A stretch of 64,000 nucleotides of DNA from Streptomyces sp. AM 2-1-1 (GCF_029167645.1 NZ_CP119147.1:806001-870000); one strand, 5' to 3'; positions 16,061-25,563 are shown, counted from the stretch's first letter. Numbers and translations are program-made. Notes: generated by a model not told the origin, from the letters alone.

Positions 16061-16066
16061 TAGGAT
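16061..16066 (+). promoter_or_regulatory. Leaderless -10 box of the VWA gene
   Basis: TAGGAT, six bases before the ATG at 16073. This is the same spacing as at several other genes in the window and implies a leaderless mRNA. Confidence 0.6.
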
Positions 16067-16072
16067 CCGGCG

Positions 16073-17344
16073 ATGATCACAACCAAACGGCTGAGGACCG
16101 GGGTGGGCCTGCTGCTCGCCACCCTGGCCGCCGGAATCGGCACCGCCGTGCCGGCCGCCGCCGACGAACCCTCCACCGCCTCCTCGCCCAAGGTCGAACT
16201 CGTCCTCGACGTCAGCGGGTCCATGCGCACCCGTGACATCGACGGCGAGTCGCGCATGAGCGCGGCCAAGCAGGCGTTCAACGACGTGCTGGACGCCGTT
16301 CCCGAAGAGGTACAGCTCGGCATACGCACGCTGGGCGCCGACTACCCGGGCGACGACCGCAAGGTCGGCTGCAAGGACACCAAGCAGCTCTACCCGGTGG
16401 GCCCGCTGGACCGTACGGACGCGAAGACGGCGGTCGCGACCCTCGCGCCCACCGGCTGGACCCCGATCGGCCCGGCCCTGCTCGGCGCGGCCGACGATCT
16501 GGACGGCGGTGAGTCCACCCGCCGGATCGTGCTGATCACCGACGGCGAGGACACCTGCGGTCCGCTGGACCCGTGCGAGGTGGCGCGCGACATCGCCGCC
16601 CGCGGCGTGCACCTGGTGATCGACACCCTGGGCCTGGTGCCCAACGCGAAGATCCGGCAGCAGCTGACCTGCATCGCCGAGGCGACCGGTGGTACGTACA
16701 CGGCCGTCCAGCACAAGGAGGACCTCTCCCACCGGGTCACCCAGCTCGTGGACCGGGCCGCCGAACCCGTCGTCACCCCGGTGGCTACCGAGGGCGCCGC
16801 GAGCTGTGCCAAGGCTCCCGAACTCGCCGCCGGTCTGTACACCGACCGCGCGAAGCTCGGTGAGCACCACTGGTACCGGGTGAACGTCCTGCCCGGCCAG
16901 GAGCTGCGGGCCTCCGTCAGTGTCTCGGCCGACCGGGCCGTCAACCCCGACTACGGTGTCCTGCTGCGCGCGGTCACCGTCCACGGGCGGGAGATCGTCC
17001 GGGGCTCCGAGTCGGGCACCGGACGCACCGACGCCATCTCCACCGGACTGCGCTACCCCAAGGGCGAGGCGCGGGACGACGCCGACGCCGGGACCGCCGA
17101 GGCCGTCTGCCTCCAGCTCAGCGACTCCTTCTCCTCGCCCACCTCGGCGAAGACCGGCCCCGGCATGCCGGTCGAACTCACCATCGATGTGGTGGACTCC
17201 CCCGACGACGCCGCGGACGCCGCGGCCTTCGGTCTCGGCCGCGGCTGGTGGTTCCTCGGCCTGATGCTGCTCGCCGGTCTGCTGGCGGGGCTGCTGTTCG
17301 GCTGGATCTCGCGCTGGCGCGTCGCCGTATGGAGGACCAACTGA
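16073..17344 (+). CDS. Secreted, membrane-anchored von Willebrand factor A protein
   Basis: A 423-residue surface protein. A signal peptide ends near residue 29 (VPAAADEP). The VWA domain covers about 40-240 with a complete metal-ion site: DVSGSM near residue 46, the threonine in GWTPIGPAL, and ITDGEDTC. Four cysteines lie in the domain (VGCKDT, DTCGPLDPC, LTCIAEA). A beta-rich region of about 250-395 follows (HWYRVNVLPGQELRASVSV). The C-terminal membrane helix (WFLGLMLLAGLLAGLLFGWI) and a short basic tail face the cytoplasm. Its stop overlaps the ATG of the next gene by one base (TGATG), so the two form a coupled pair. Such domains bind partners through a metal ion; the partner is unknown. 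Confidence 0.85.
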   Translation: MITTKRLRTGVGLLLATLAAGIGTAVPAAADEPSTASSPKVELVLDVSGSMRTRDIDGESRMSAAKQAFNDVLDAVPEEVQLGIRTLGADYPGDDRKVGCKDTKQLYPVGPLDRTDAKTAVATLAPTGWTPIGPALLGAADDLDGGESTRRIVLITDGEDTCGPLDPCEVARDIAARGVHLVIDTLGLVPNAKIRQQLTCIAEATGGTYTAVQHKEDLSHRVTQLVDRAAEPVVTPVATEGAASCAKAPELAAGLYTDRAKLGEHHWYRVNVLPGQELRASVSVSADRAVNPDYGVLLRAVTVHGREIVRGSESGTGRTDAISTGLRYPKGEARDDADAGTAEAVCLQLSDSFSSPTSAKTGPGMPVELTIDVVDSPDDAADAAAFGLGRGWWFLGLMLLAGLLAGLLFGWISRWRVAVWRTN

Positions 17345-18237
17345 TGCGTACGACCCCCCGCACCCGGACCACCCGTGCCCATCGGCTGCTGCGCGCGAGC
17401 GCGGGCGTCCTGGTCGCCGGCCTCGCCCTGTTCTCCTCGGCGGGTCCGGCGCTGGCCGACGACCCGTCCGCCTCCGCGAGCCCCGGCCAGGACGGCTCCG
17501 AGGGCGGCCCCACCGAGGCGGGCACCACCTTCCGTACCGCGACACCGCTCCAGCAGGAGCAGGCGGGCACCGCGCAGGCCTCGACGGGCGACTACCTCTA
17601 CTGGGTCTTCCCCGCCGACGCCGGGCAGCGACCGACCGTACGGGCCACCGTGACCCTCCCCGAGGCGTCGCTCCGCCACGGCGCGTCCACCTGGCAGATC
17701 GACGTCTACGACGGCCTGCGCCGCCGTCAGGCGTGCATGTACGGACACCAGACCCGCAAGGCGGCGGCCGACGCGGCGACGGTCGAGCTCGACTGCGTGC
17801 TGCGCCCGGTGCGTGCCTGGTCCGAGCCGTGGGCCAACGACCCGTTGCCCGGCAGTTACTACGTACGCCTGACCGTGCTGGACCTGCCCGACACCGACCT
17901 GGGCCGGCCCGTCGGCGCCCGGGTGGAGGCCACCTCGATCGACGTGGGCAGCGCGCACGACGTGGACGGCACCCTCTCCGAGCCCTTGGTGCCCGGTTCC
18001 TCCGCCGTGCGCGCCGCCGCCGGCTCCGGCTCGTCCGCCTCGCCCACGGACGGTGCCACCGACGAGCCGGTCGTGGTGGCCGGCAGCGAACCGGAGGACG
18101 GCTGGTCCTCCGGCTGGTGGACCCGGCGCTGGCTGTGGAGCGCGGGCGGGGCGGTGCTCGCCGCCCTGGCGGGTGTCTTCGGCTACACCCTCACCCGCGG
18201 CCGCGGCCGCCCGTCGCACGTGCCGCCGGGCGTCTGA
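17344..18237 (+). CDS. Secreted membrane-anchored partner of the VWA protein, function unknown
   Basis: A 297-residue protein with the same topology as its neighbour. It has a signal peptide ending at LALADDP (about residue 39), a disordered Ser/Pro stretch, and a beta-rich outer domain similar in type to the second half of the VWA protein (TASTGDYLYWVFPADAGQRPTV; DPLPGSYYVRLTVLD). A Ser/Thr/Asp-rich linker, one membrane helix (WLWSAGGAVLAALAGVFGYTL) and a basic tail follow. GGAGG at 17331-17335 lies 8 nt before ATG 17344. I do not recognise a named family. The one-base overlap with the VWA gene and shared architecture suggest that both work in one cell-surface complex. Confidence 0.75.
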   Translation: MRTTPRTRTTRAHRLLRASAGVLVAGLALFSSAGPALADDPSASASPGQDGSEGGPTEAGTTFRTATPLQQEQAGTAQASTGDYLYWVFPADAGQRPTVRATVTLPEASLRHGASTWQIDVYDGLRRRQACMYGHQTRKAAADAATVELDCVLRPVRAWSEPWANDPLPGSYYVRLTVLDLPDTDLGRPVGARVEATSIDVGSAHDVDGTLSEPLVPGSSAVRAAAGSGSSASPTDGATDEPVVVAGSEPEDGWSSGWWTRRWLWSAGGAVLAALAGVFGYTLTRGRGRPSHVPPGV

Positions 18238-18259
18238 CGGGGCCGCTTCCCCGCCTGCC

Positions 18260-18296
18260 ACCGCGCCGCCGTCCTCGTCCGGGACGGCGGCGCGGT
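18260..18296 (+). terminator. Terminator hairpin after the VWA operon
   Basis: A perfect 15-bp stem (ACCGCGCCGCCGTCC and complement) with a 7-nt loop, 23 nt after the stop of the preceding gene. Confidence 0.8.
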
Positions 18297-18397
18297 CGTG
18301 TCCGGGGCAGCGCGCCGCCGAGTGGCGGGCGGTGCGGGTCTGCCGGATGCTGCCCCCGTCGGACCGGACGAGGACCCAGGGCCAGGAGGCAACGCGC

Positions 18398-19978
18398 GTG
18401 TGGCAGTTCTTCGCGGACAACCCCTGGATGGCCGTCTTCTCGGTGATCACGGTCGGATCCCTGCTCGGCATGGTCCGCTTCGGCCCGGTGAGGCTCGGAG
18501 CGGCGGGCGTGCTCTTCGTCGGTCTCTTCGTGGGCGCCCTCGACGAGGACATCGCCGCGGCCCTGCCCGCCGGGGTGTCCGCCCTGGGCCTCGCTCTGTA
18601 CGTCTACACGGTCGGGCTGGAATCGGGGCCCGCCTTCTTCCGGGAGCTCCGGGGGCAGTTGGCCGTGATGGGCGGGGCGATCGTGGCGCTCGCCGTCACC
18701 GCGGTCGTGGTGGGCGCGCTCGGCCACGGCGTCCTCGGGATCAGCGGCCCGTTCCTCGCCGGCGGTTTCGCGGGCATCGGGACCACCACCCCGGGCCTCG
18801 CCGCCGCCCAGGCCGCGTCCGGGGACCCGGCACAGCCCGCCGTCGGCTACGCGATCGGCTACCCACTGGCCGTGGTGATCACGATCATGTTCGTGGCGGC
18901 CCTCGCCGCCCGTCGGCGGTGGGTGGCCCGGCGCGACCCCGGCTCCGGTCTGCCGGCCACGCTCGTCACCCGGACGGTGCACGTCACCCGCGAGATCGCG
19001 TGGGCGGACGTGCCGGGCGTCGCCGAGCACCGGGTCCTGGCCAGCGAATACCGGGCGGTGGGAGCCCCGGCCCGGGTGGCCACCCGTCTGGACCGGCTGC
19101 ACCCGGGCGACCTGGTCGAGGTGGTGGGCGGCGAGGAGGACGTGGCGGCGGCCACCGCCCGTCTCGGTGAGCTCGCCGGGGCGCATCTGCTCGACGACCG
19201 GTCCACCGTCGACTACCGCCGTGTCCTGCTCACCAACCCGGACCTCGCGGGCCACACGGTCGCCGAACTCCGCCTGGCCGACACCTACGGGGCGGCCGTC
19301 AGCCGGGTGCGGCGCGGCGACTTCGACATGCTGGCCCACGACGGCCTGGTCCTCCAGCTCGACGACCGTCTGCGCGTGGTGATGCCCCGCGAGCGGTCGG
19401 GCGAGGTCACCCGGTTCCTCGGCGACACCGAGGCGAAGGTCAGCGAGGTCAGCGCGGTCAGCCTCGGCCTCGGCCTCGCGCTCGGCTTCCTCATCGGCAT
19501 CCCGTCGCTGACCCTCGGCAGCGCCACTCTGGCCCTCGGCACCGGGGCGGGCCCGCTGGTGATGGGCATGGTCCTCGGCTGGCGACGGCGCACCGGCCCG
19601 CTGGTGTGGACGCTGCCGACCCGGGCCAACCTCACCCTGCGCCAGATCGGACTGCTGCTCTTCCTGGCCATCGTCGGTCTGAGCTCCGGCTACTCGTTCC
19701 GGGAGAACGCGTTCTCGATGTTCGGCCTGAAGCTCCTGGCGGTCCTGGCGGTCGGCGCGGTCGTCAGCTACGCGCTGATGGTGCTGGTCGCCAAGGGCTT
19801 GGGCCAGAGCCGGGAGCGGACCATGGGCCTGCTCTCGGGGTACGTCGGCAACCCGGCGATCCTCGCGTACGCCAACAGCCGGGTGAGCGACAGCCGGGTC
19901 AACAGCGGGTACTCGACGCTCTTCGCGCTGAGCATCCTGGTGAAGATCGTCTGCGTGCAGCTCCTCGTGGGGTTGTGA
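18398..19978 (+). CDS. AspT/YidE-type transporter with central RCK_C domain
   Basis: A 526-residue membrane protein of the aspartate:alanine exchanger (AAE) class. Two bundles of about five or six helices (residues 5-180 and 370-526) flank a soluble part. GIGTTTPGLAAAQAA near residue 130 and YVGNPAILAYANS near 485 are the paired repeat motifs of this family. The middle (about 200-360) contains a TrkA-C/RCK_C-like regulatory domain (LDRLHPGDLVEVVGGEEDVAAATARL). Relatives exchange dicarboxylates or other anions; many are uncharacterised, so the substrate is left open. The GTG at 18398 has AGGAGG 8 nt upstream. It stands alone between two terminators. Confidence 0.82.
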   Translation: MWQFFADNPWMAVFSVITVGSLLGMVRFGPVRLGAAGVLFVGLFVGALDEDIAAALPAGVSALGLALYVYTVGLESGPAFFRELRGQLAVMGGAIVALAVTAVVVGALGHGVLGISGPFLAGGFAGIGTTTPGLAAAQAASGDPAQPAVGYAIGYPLAVVITIMFVAALAARRRWVARRDPGSGLPATLVTRTVHVTREIAWADVPGVAEHRVLASEYRAVGAPARVATRLDRLHPGDLVEVVGGEEDVAAATARLGELAGAHLLDDRSTVDYRRVLLTNPDLAGHTVAELRLADTYGAAVSRVRRGDFDMLAHDGLVLQLDDRLRVVMPRERSGEVTRFLGDTEAKVSEVSAVSLGLGLALGFLIGIPSLTLGSATLALGTGAGPLVMGMVLGWRRRTGPLVWTLPTRANLTLRQIGLLLFLAIVGLSSGYSFRENAFSMFGLKLLAVLAVGAVVSYALMVLVAKGLGQSRERTMGLLSGYVGNPAILAYANSRVSDSRVNSGYSTLFALSILVKIVCVQLLVGL

Positions 19979-20018
19979 CCGGGCGGCGGAACGCTCTCCG
20001 GCGGGCCGCGAGCGGCGC

Positions 20019-20058
20019 CGGGCGTGCCGGGGAGGAGGCCCGCTCCCCGGCACGCCCG
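20019..20058. terminator. Bidirectional terminator between transporter and alpha-xylosidase genes
   Basis: A stem of 15-16 bp (CGGGCGTGCCGGGGA and complement) with an 8-10 nt loop, between the convergent transporter and GH31 genes. The right arm ends 7 nt from the GH31 stop codon. Confidence 0.8.
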
Positions 20059-20065
20059 TCCCGCG

Positions 20066-22354
20066 TCAGCCGGGGTGCGGCACCTCCACGGTGCCCGTTC
20101 CCGCCACCGTGGCGCCCGTCTCCTCGACCGTGACGCGGTACGGCCGGCCGCTGCCCTCCGCCGTGACCCGTACGCCGTCGGCGTCGCGGGTGACGTGGAA
20201 GGTCGCGGCGGGTTCGCCGGTCGGGCCGGGGAGTACGACCGTGGTCGTGGTCGTCCCGGACACCGGGGCGGGGCCGTAGGTCCGCAGGGTGAGGTCGGCG
20301 AGCCAGTCGCCGTCCGGGCGCTGGTCGTCACCGCTCCAGGGGAGGATCGCGCCGGGCCGGACGAAGAGCGGCAGGCTGTCGAAGCCGTGCGTCTCGTGGC
20401 GCCAGGCCGGGCCGGTGACCGTCTCGCCGGTGAGCAGGTGGGTCCAGGTGCCCTCGGGGAGGTAGTACTCCACCTCTCCCTCGGCCGAGAAGACCGGGGC
20501 GACGAGCAGGTCCGGGCCGAGCATGTACTGCCGGTCCAGGGTGCGGGTCGCCGGGTCGTCCGGGAACTCCAGCAGCATCGGGCGCATCACCGGGACGCCG
20601 GTGCGGTGCGCCTCGACGGCGGCGCCGTAGAGGTACGGCATGAGGCGGTGCTTCAGCAGGGTGAACTGCCGGGTCACGTCGACCGCTTCCTCGCCGAACT
20701 CCCACGGCACGCGGTAGGAGACGTTGCCGTGGAGGCGGCTGTGCGAGGAGAGGAGGCCGAAGGCGAGCCAGCGTTTGAAGACGGCCGGGTCGGGGGTGCC
20801 CTCGAAGCCGCCGATGTCGTGGCTCCAGAAGCCGAAGCCGGAGAGGCTCAACGACAGTCCGCCGCGCAGGGATTCGGCCATCGCGTTGAAGGAGGCGAAG
20901 CAGTCGCCGCCCCAGTGGACGGGGAACTGCTGGCCGCCGGCGGTCGCCGAGCGGGCGAAGAGGACGGCCTCGCCCTGGCCGCGCTCCTTCTCCAGGAGGT
21001 CGAAGACGGCCTTGTTGTAGATCTGCGCGTAGTAGTTGTGCATCCGGTGCGGGTCGGAACCATCGTGCCAGACCACCTCGGTGGGGATGCGCTCGCCGAA
21101 GTCGGTCTTGAAGCAGTCGACGCCCTGGTCGAGCAGGACCTTCAGCTTGCTCTGGAACCAGGCGGTCGCCTCGGGGTTGGTGAAGTCGACCAGCGCCATG
21201 CCGGGTTGCCAGAGGTCCCACTGCCAGATGTCGCCGCCCGGCTTGCGGACCAGGTATCCCTTCTCGGCCCCCTCGGCGAACAGGGCCGATTTCTGGGCGA
21301 TATAGGGGTTGATCCACATGCTGATGCGCAGTCCGCGCTCCTTGAGGCGGGCCAGCATCCCCTCCGGGTCGGGGAAGACGTCCGGGTCCCAGAGGAAGTC
21401 CGACCACTGGTACTCGCGCATCCAGAAGCAGTCGAAGTGGAAGACGGAGAGCGGGATGTCACGTGCCGCCATCCCCTCCACGAAGGAGGTCACCGTCCGC
21501 TCGTCGTAGGAGGTGCAGAAGGAGGTGGTGAGCCAGAGGCCGAAGGACCAGGCCGGCGGCAGCGCGGGGCGGCCGGTTAGCGCGGTGTAGCGGGCGAGGA
21601 CGTCCTTGGGCGTCGGGCCGGCGACGACGTAGTACTCCAGTGTCTGGTCCTCGACGCTGAACTGGACCTGGCCCACGGATTCGGAGCCGACCTCGAAGGC
21701 CACCTTGCCGGGGTGGTTGACGAAGACGCCGTAGCCGCGCGAGGAGAGGTAGAACGGGATGTTCTTGTACGCCTGCTCGCTGCTGGTGCCGCCGTCCGCC
21801 TGCCAGACGTCGACGACCTGGCCGTTCTTCACGAACGGGGTGAAGCGCTCCCCGAGTCCGTAGACGTTCTCCCCGACGCCCAGGGCGAGTTGCGCGATCA
21901 TGTGGTGGGAGCCGTCGGAAGTGGTGGCGAAGGCGGTGCCCTTGCGGTCGGCCCCGGTGAGCCGGCGGCCGTCCGCGTCGAGGAAGGTGAGGCCCCAGGG
22001 CCCGTCCTGGTCGAGTCGCAAGGTCAGCGGCCCGCTGGTGAGTTCGGCGACCGGGCCCTCCCGCACGGTGCGTACCGCCGCCTGCGGCACGGGGTCCGCC
22101 GACAGCTCGAAGTCCGGGCCGCGGTGGACCTTCCCCGCGTGGTGGGTGGCGCGGACGCCGATGACGCCCTCCGCGGGAGAAAAGCATTCGACCGTGATCA
22201 GCGGGGTGTTGAGGGTGTCGCCGCGCCCGGTGACCCGCATGACCGCCGCGTGGGCGGTGATCCGGTCGGCGTCCACGCGCAGGTCGCGGATCTCGGTGGC
22301 GTAGGAGGCGCTGACCCCCTCCCGCATGAGCCAGAATCCGTCGGTGAACTTCAT
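20066..22354 (-). CDS. yicI: Alpha-xylosidase, glycoside hydrolase family 31 (YicI/XylS type)
   Basis: A 762-residue GH31 enzyme matching E. coli YicI in length and order of regions. The nucleophile is Asp418 in CFKTDFGERIP, identical to the YicI context around Asp416. The substrate-pocket sequences FHFDCFWMREYQWSDF and GFWSHDIGGFEG, also typical of alpha-xylosidases, are present. There is no signal peptide, so it acts in the cytoplasm. The enzyme removes alpha-1,6-linked xylose from the non-reducing end of xyloglucan oligosaccharides. It is the second gene of an operon with the GH3 beta-glucosidase (64-nt gap), which together peel xylose and glucose alternately. Expected to be controlled from the operators at 25384 and 25564. 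Confidence 0.93.
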   Translation of the reverse strand: MKFTDGFWLMREGVSASYATEIRDLRVDADRITAHAAVMRVTGRGDTLNTPLITVECFSPAEGVIGVRATHHAGKVHRGPDFELSADPVPQAAVRTVREGPVAELTSGPLTLRLDQDGPWGLTFLDADGRRLTGADRKGTAFATTSDGSHHMIAQLALGVGENVYGLGERFTPFVKNGQVVDVWQADGGTSSEQAYKNIPFYLSSRGYGVFVNHPGKVAFEVGSESVGQVQFSVEDQTLEYYVVAGPTPKDVLARYTALTGRPALPPAWSFGLWLTTSFCTSYDERTVTSFVEGMAARDIPLSVFHFDCFWMREYQWSDFLWDPDVFPDPEGMLARLKERGLRISMWINPYIAQKSALFAEGAEKGYLVRKPGGDIWQWDLWQPGMALVDFTNPEATAWFQSKLKVLLDQGVDCFKTDFGERIPTEVVWHDGSDPHRMHNYYAQIYNKAVFDLLEKERGQGEAVLFARSATAGGQQFPVHWGGDCFASFNAMAESLRGGLSLSLSGFGFWSHDIGGFEGTPDPAVFKRWLAFGLLSSHSRLHGNVSYRVPWEFGEEAVDVTRQFTLLKHRLMPYLYGAAVEAHRTGVPVMRPMLLEFPDDPATRTLDRQYMLGPDLLVAPVFSAEGEVEYYLPEGTWTHLLTGETVTGPAWRHETHGFDSLPLFVRPGAILPWSGDDQRPDGDWLADLTLRTYGPAPVSGTTTTTVVLPGPTGEPAATFHVTRDADGVRVTAEGSGRPYRVTVEETGATVAGTGTVEVPHPG

Positions 22355-22418
22355 GAGGACTCCTTGCCCGGGGCGGTGGTGAGCGGATGCTGGGCTGCCG
22401 CGGTGCGCTGGTGCCGGG

Positions 22419-25301
22419 TCACTCGGACTCCCCCGGCGCGTCGAAGGTGAGCCGGGCGAGGCGCAGGGCCCCGCGCAGGGTGACCCGCAGGTCCGCCACC
22501 CCGGTCGCGGCGAACTCCGCGGTCACGGCGCGGTAGGCGTACGGGCCGTCGGTGGCGGGGACGGTGACGACGGCGCGGGCTGTGTCGGTCCCGATCTCGA
22601 CCGTGCCCTCGCCGGACGCGTGGACAGTGACACGGTGCACGCCCCGCCCGAAGTCGCAGCGTTCGAAGACGAGCAGCCCGCCGGCCGCGTCGGCGCCGGT
22701 GGGGGTGACCGCGTCGCCGTCGGTCTTCGCCCGGTCCACGATCGCCGTGCCGCGCTGCTCGTCGTAGTCGGCCGCTTCGAGGCCGGCGGCGAGGACGGGG
22801 CGGGGGCCGGAGGGCTCTCCGCCGAGCTCCACCGCGGTGGTGAGCCGGATGTCCGTGCTGGACGCCCCGGCCAGGAGTTCGTAGCCGCCCGGCTCCACGG
22901 TCCAGCGGCCGTGCGCCACGTCCCAGTGACCCAACTCGGCGACCGGCACCAGGAACTCGATCCGCCGGGAGGCTCCGGGGGCCAGGTGCAGCCGCCGGTG
23001 GCCGACCAGTGTGCGCAGCGGCAGCCGGGTGGCGGCGGAGCCGGTGCGGCGTACGTAGAGCTGGGCGACCTCGTCGGAGGCGGCCCCGCCGCCGTGGGTG
23101 ACGGTGAGGGCGACCCGGAGCAGGTCGTCCTCGCGGGTGACGGTGAGCTCCTCGTACCCGAAGGAGGCGTAGGAGAGGCCGTGGCCGAAGGGGTAGAGCG
23201 GGGTGCCGTCGAAGTAGAGGTACGTCTGGCGGGAGCCGATGACGTCGTAGTCCAGCAGGTCCGGCAGGTCGGCGTCGGAGGCGTACCAGGTCTGGGGGAG
23301 CCGCCCGGCCGGGGAGACGTCGCCGGCGAGGATCCGGGCGAGCGCGGTGCCCGCGGCCTGGCCGCCGTGCGCGGTCCACAGCAGCGCGGGGAGGGTGGCG
23401 TGGGCCTCCGGCACGGCGTACGGGTAGGCGGAGGTCAGCACGAGCACGGTCCGCGGGTTGGCGGCGTGCGCGGCCCGCCAGAGGTTCTCCTGCTGGGCGG
23501 GGAGGGCGAGGGTGGTGCGGTCCTCGGTCTCACGGCCGTTGATGTGCGGGTCGTTGCCCGCGACGACGATCACCGTGTCGGCTTCGGCGGCGACCCGTGC
23601 GACCTGGTCCGCACCGCGCTCGACGGTCTCGACGCCGAAGACGGTGGCCCGGCCGGCGGAAATCTTTTCGCCGTTCTCGGCAACCTTTGCGCCGTCGGCG
23701 GCGACAGACACGTACCCACCCGTACCGATGTGCAGAAGGCGGTGTCCCGCGTCGTGTCCCCCGACCGCTTCCAGGCGGAACGTCTCCTGGACGACCCAGC
23801 CTCCCGGCTCCTCGGCGGAGGCGCGCACGAAGCCGTCCTCGGCGACCGAGAGGTGGAGCCCTTCGTCGGTGCGCAGGGTCAGCACGCCGTCGCCCCAGTC
23901 GATCAGGGCCAGGGCGGTGCCTTCGGGGGCGGCGACGAGCGGCGGGAGGTCGGTGCGGCCGGTGAGGAGCGCCGGGTCGAGCGCGCCTTCCTCACCGAGG
24001 GCCGCGCCGGTGTCCACCGGTGCCGCGGGTACGAGGAGGCGACCGCCGGAGCAGGTCAGCAGGACCCGGTCGACGCCCTCGGCGTACAGCACGTCGTCGG
24101 CGCCGTAGCGGGCCCGCGCTCCGTCGAGCGGAGTGGAGCGGTGCAGCAGGGTGCCGCTGTACCAGTCGAGCTTGCAGGCGTCGGCGAGCAGCCCGACGAC
24201 CGCGATCTTGCGTCCCGCGCGCGGCGCGAGCGGCAGCAGACCGTCGTTCTTGAGCAGGACGGCGGCCTGTTCGGCCGCTTCCAGGGCGAGGGCCCGGTGT
24301 GCGGGGGTGTCGAAGTCGTCGGTCCCGGCGTAGGGGTCCAGCTCCGGGTCGAACTCGCCGAGCGAGAAGCGCAGCGCCAGCAGCCTGCGTACCGCCGTGT
24401 CGATGTCCTCGGGGTCGAGCAGCCCTTTGTCGAGCGCGTCGCGGATGCGTCCGGTCATCACGGAGGAGTCCGTGCCGTGGTCGGTGAAGCTGTCGACCCC
24501 GGCCTTCAGGGAGGCGGCGGTGGCCTCCTCGTGGGTGTCGAAGTAGTGCTCGGAGTCGACCAGATTGGAGGGGGCGCCGGCGTCGGAGCAGACGACGAGG
24601 GACTGGTCGGTCCACTGCCGCAACTGCTGGTCCAGGAGCGGGGAGACGTGGTTGGGGCGCCCGTTGACGAGGTTGTAGGCGGGCATGACCCCGGCGACCG
24701 CGCCGGCGCGTACCGCGTCGCGGAAGGCGCGCAGGTCGTACTCGTGCAGGACACGGGGGCGCACGGAGGAGGAGGCGGTGTCGCGGTCGGTCTCGTTGTT
24801 GTGCGCGAGCCAGTGCTTGAGGACCGGGGCGGTGCGCCAGTAGCGGGGGTGCTCGCCGCGCAGGCCGCGGGTGTACGCGACGGCGATGGCGGAGGTGAGC
24901 GCGGGGTCCTCGGAGTACCCCTCCTCACCGCGTCCCCACAGGGGGTGGCGCAGGAGATTCACTGTCGGGGCCCAGACGTTGAGGCCGACCCTCTCGTCGC
25001 TCCGGCGCTTGGCCCGGACCTCGTTGCCCACGGCTTCGCCGACGCGGCGCACCAGGTCGTCGTTCCACGTGGCGCCGAGGCCGACGGCCTGGGGGAACAC
25101 GGTCGCCCCGCCCATCCAGGCCACCCCGTGCAGCGCTTCCTGGCCGGTGCGGAAGGCGGCCAGGCCCAGTCGCTCGACCGGGGGCGTGAACTGGTGGAGC
25201 ATCGCGATCCGCTCGTCCGGCGTGAGCCGCTGGAGCAGGTCGTCGATGCGCGCCCCGAAGGGCTGCTGCGGGTCTCGGAAGGGCAGCGGATGGTCCGTCA
25301 C
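22419..25301 (-). CDS. Beta-glucosidase-like glycoside hydrolase family 3 with extra domains
   Basis: About 960 residues. The GH3 N-domain (residues ~15-320) carries the predicted nucleophile Asp in VVCSDAGAPSN near 240 and the KHWLAHNNE and GRGEEGYSEDP substrate loops. The GH3 C-domain starts near 345 and is interrupted at about 470-580 by a beta-trefoil/fascin-like insert (LHLSVAEDGFVRA; GGYVSVAADGAKVAE). The usual Fn3-like domain follows (AQLYVRR; PGASRRIEFLVPV), then a C-terminal CBM6/35-like segment (FGRGVHRVTVHASGEG). No signal peptide is seen, so it is cytoplasmic. It should remove terminal glucose after GH31 has removed xylose. GTG 25301 was chosen because AAGGGGA stands 7 nt upstream; ATG 25343 would add 14 residues. 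Confidence 0.88.
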   Translation of the reverse strand: MTDHPLPFRDPQQPFGARIDDLLQRLTPDERIAMLHQFTPPVERLGLAAFRTGQEALHGVAWMGGATVFPQAVGLGATWNDDLVRRVGEAVGNEVRAKRRSDERVGLNVWAPTVNLLRHPLWGRGEEGYSEDPALTSAIAVAYTRGLRGEHPRYWRTAPVLKHWLAHNNETDRDTASSSVRPRVLHEYDLRAFRDAVRAGAVAGVMPAYNLVNGRPNHVSPLLDQQLRQWTDQSLVVCSDAGAPSNLVDSEHYFDTHEEATAASLKAGVDSFTDHGTDSSVMTGRIRDALDKGLLDPEDIDTAVRRLLALRFSLGEFDPELDPYAGTDDFDTPAHRALALEAAEQAAVLLKNDGLLPLAPRAGRKIAVVGLLADACKLDWYSGTLLHRSTPLDGARARYGADDVLYAEGVDRVLLTCSGGRLLVPAAPVDTGAALGEEGALDPALLTGRTDLPPLVAAPEGTALALIDWGDGVLTLRTDEGLHLSVAEDGFVRASAEEPGGWVVQETFRLEAVGGHDAGHRLLHIGTGGYVSVAADGAKVAENGEKISAGRATVFGVETVERGADQVARVAAEADTVIVVAGNDPHINGRETEDRTTLALPAQQENLWRAAHAANPRTVLVLTSAYPYAVPEAHATLPALLWTAHGGQAAGTALARILAGDVSPAGRLPQTWYASDADLPDLLDYDVIGSRQTYLYFDGTPLYPFGHGLSYASFGYEELTVTREDDLLRVALTVTHGGGAASDEVAQLYVRRTGSAATRLPLRTLVGHRRLHLAPGASRRIEFLVPVAELGHWDVAHGRWTVEPGGYELLAGASSTDIRLTTAVELGGEPSGPRPVLAAGLEAADYDEQRGTAIVDRAKTDGDAVTPTGADAAGGLLVFERCDFGRGVHRVTVHASGEGTVEIGTDTARAVVTVPATDGPYAYRAVTAEFAATGVADLRVTLRGALRLARLTFDAPGESE

Positions 25302-25383
25302 GTGCGGTTCCCCTTGGAAAGGTGGGAGGTTTAGCGGAGCCATGGGCCTCTACGGCTCCGTCGGTACATCGTCGAGCGCTCTT

Positions 25384-25397
25384 TCGAAGCGCTTCGA
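25384..25397. promoter_or_regulatory. LacI-type operator, copy 1
   Basis: TCGAAGCGCTTCGA, a perfect 14-bp palindrome, 83 bp upstream of the GH3 start. The CG-centred GAAGCGCTTC core is typical of LacI-family sites. The same core occurs at 25564, 37769 and 37870. Confidence 0.85.
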
Positions 25398-25563
25398 TGC
25401 TCCGTGCCTGACCGGCCAAGTGTCAATAGTCCGGGGTTCTCTTCGGCCTGCCCGGCTCACCCGCGACCTTTCGCGGGGAGAGAAACGTTATGGAAACAGC
25501 TCCGAGGAATCTGGGGGCGAACTCTTGTGCGGCCGGATCGCTTCACTTAACCTCGCTGCAACA

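Noticed and set aside
22620..25334. A 904-codon plus-strand ORF
   Set aside because: It is the antisense of the GH3 gene; composition is Gly/Val/Asp-rich with no domain and no start signal.
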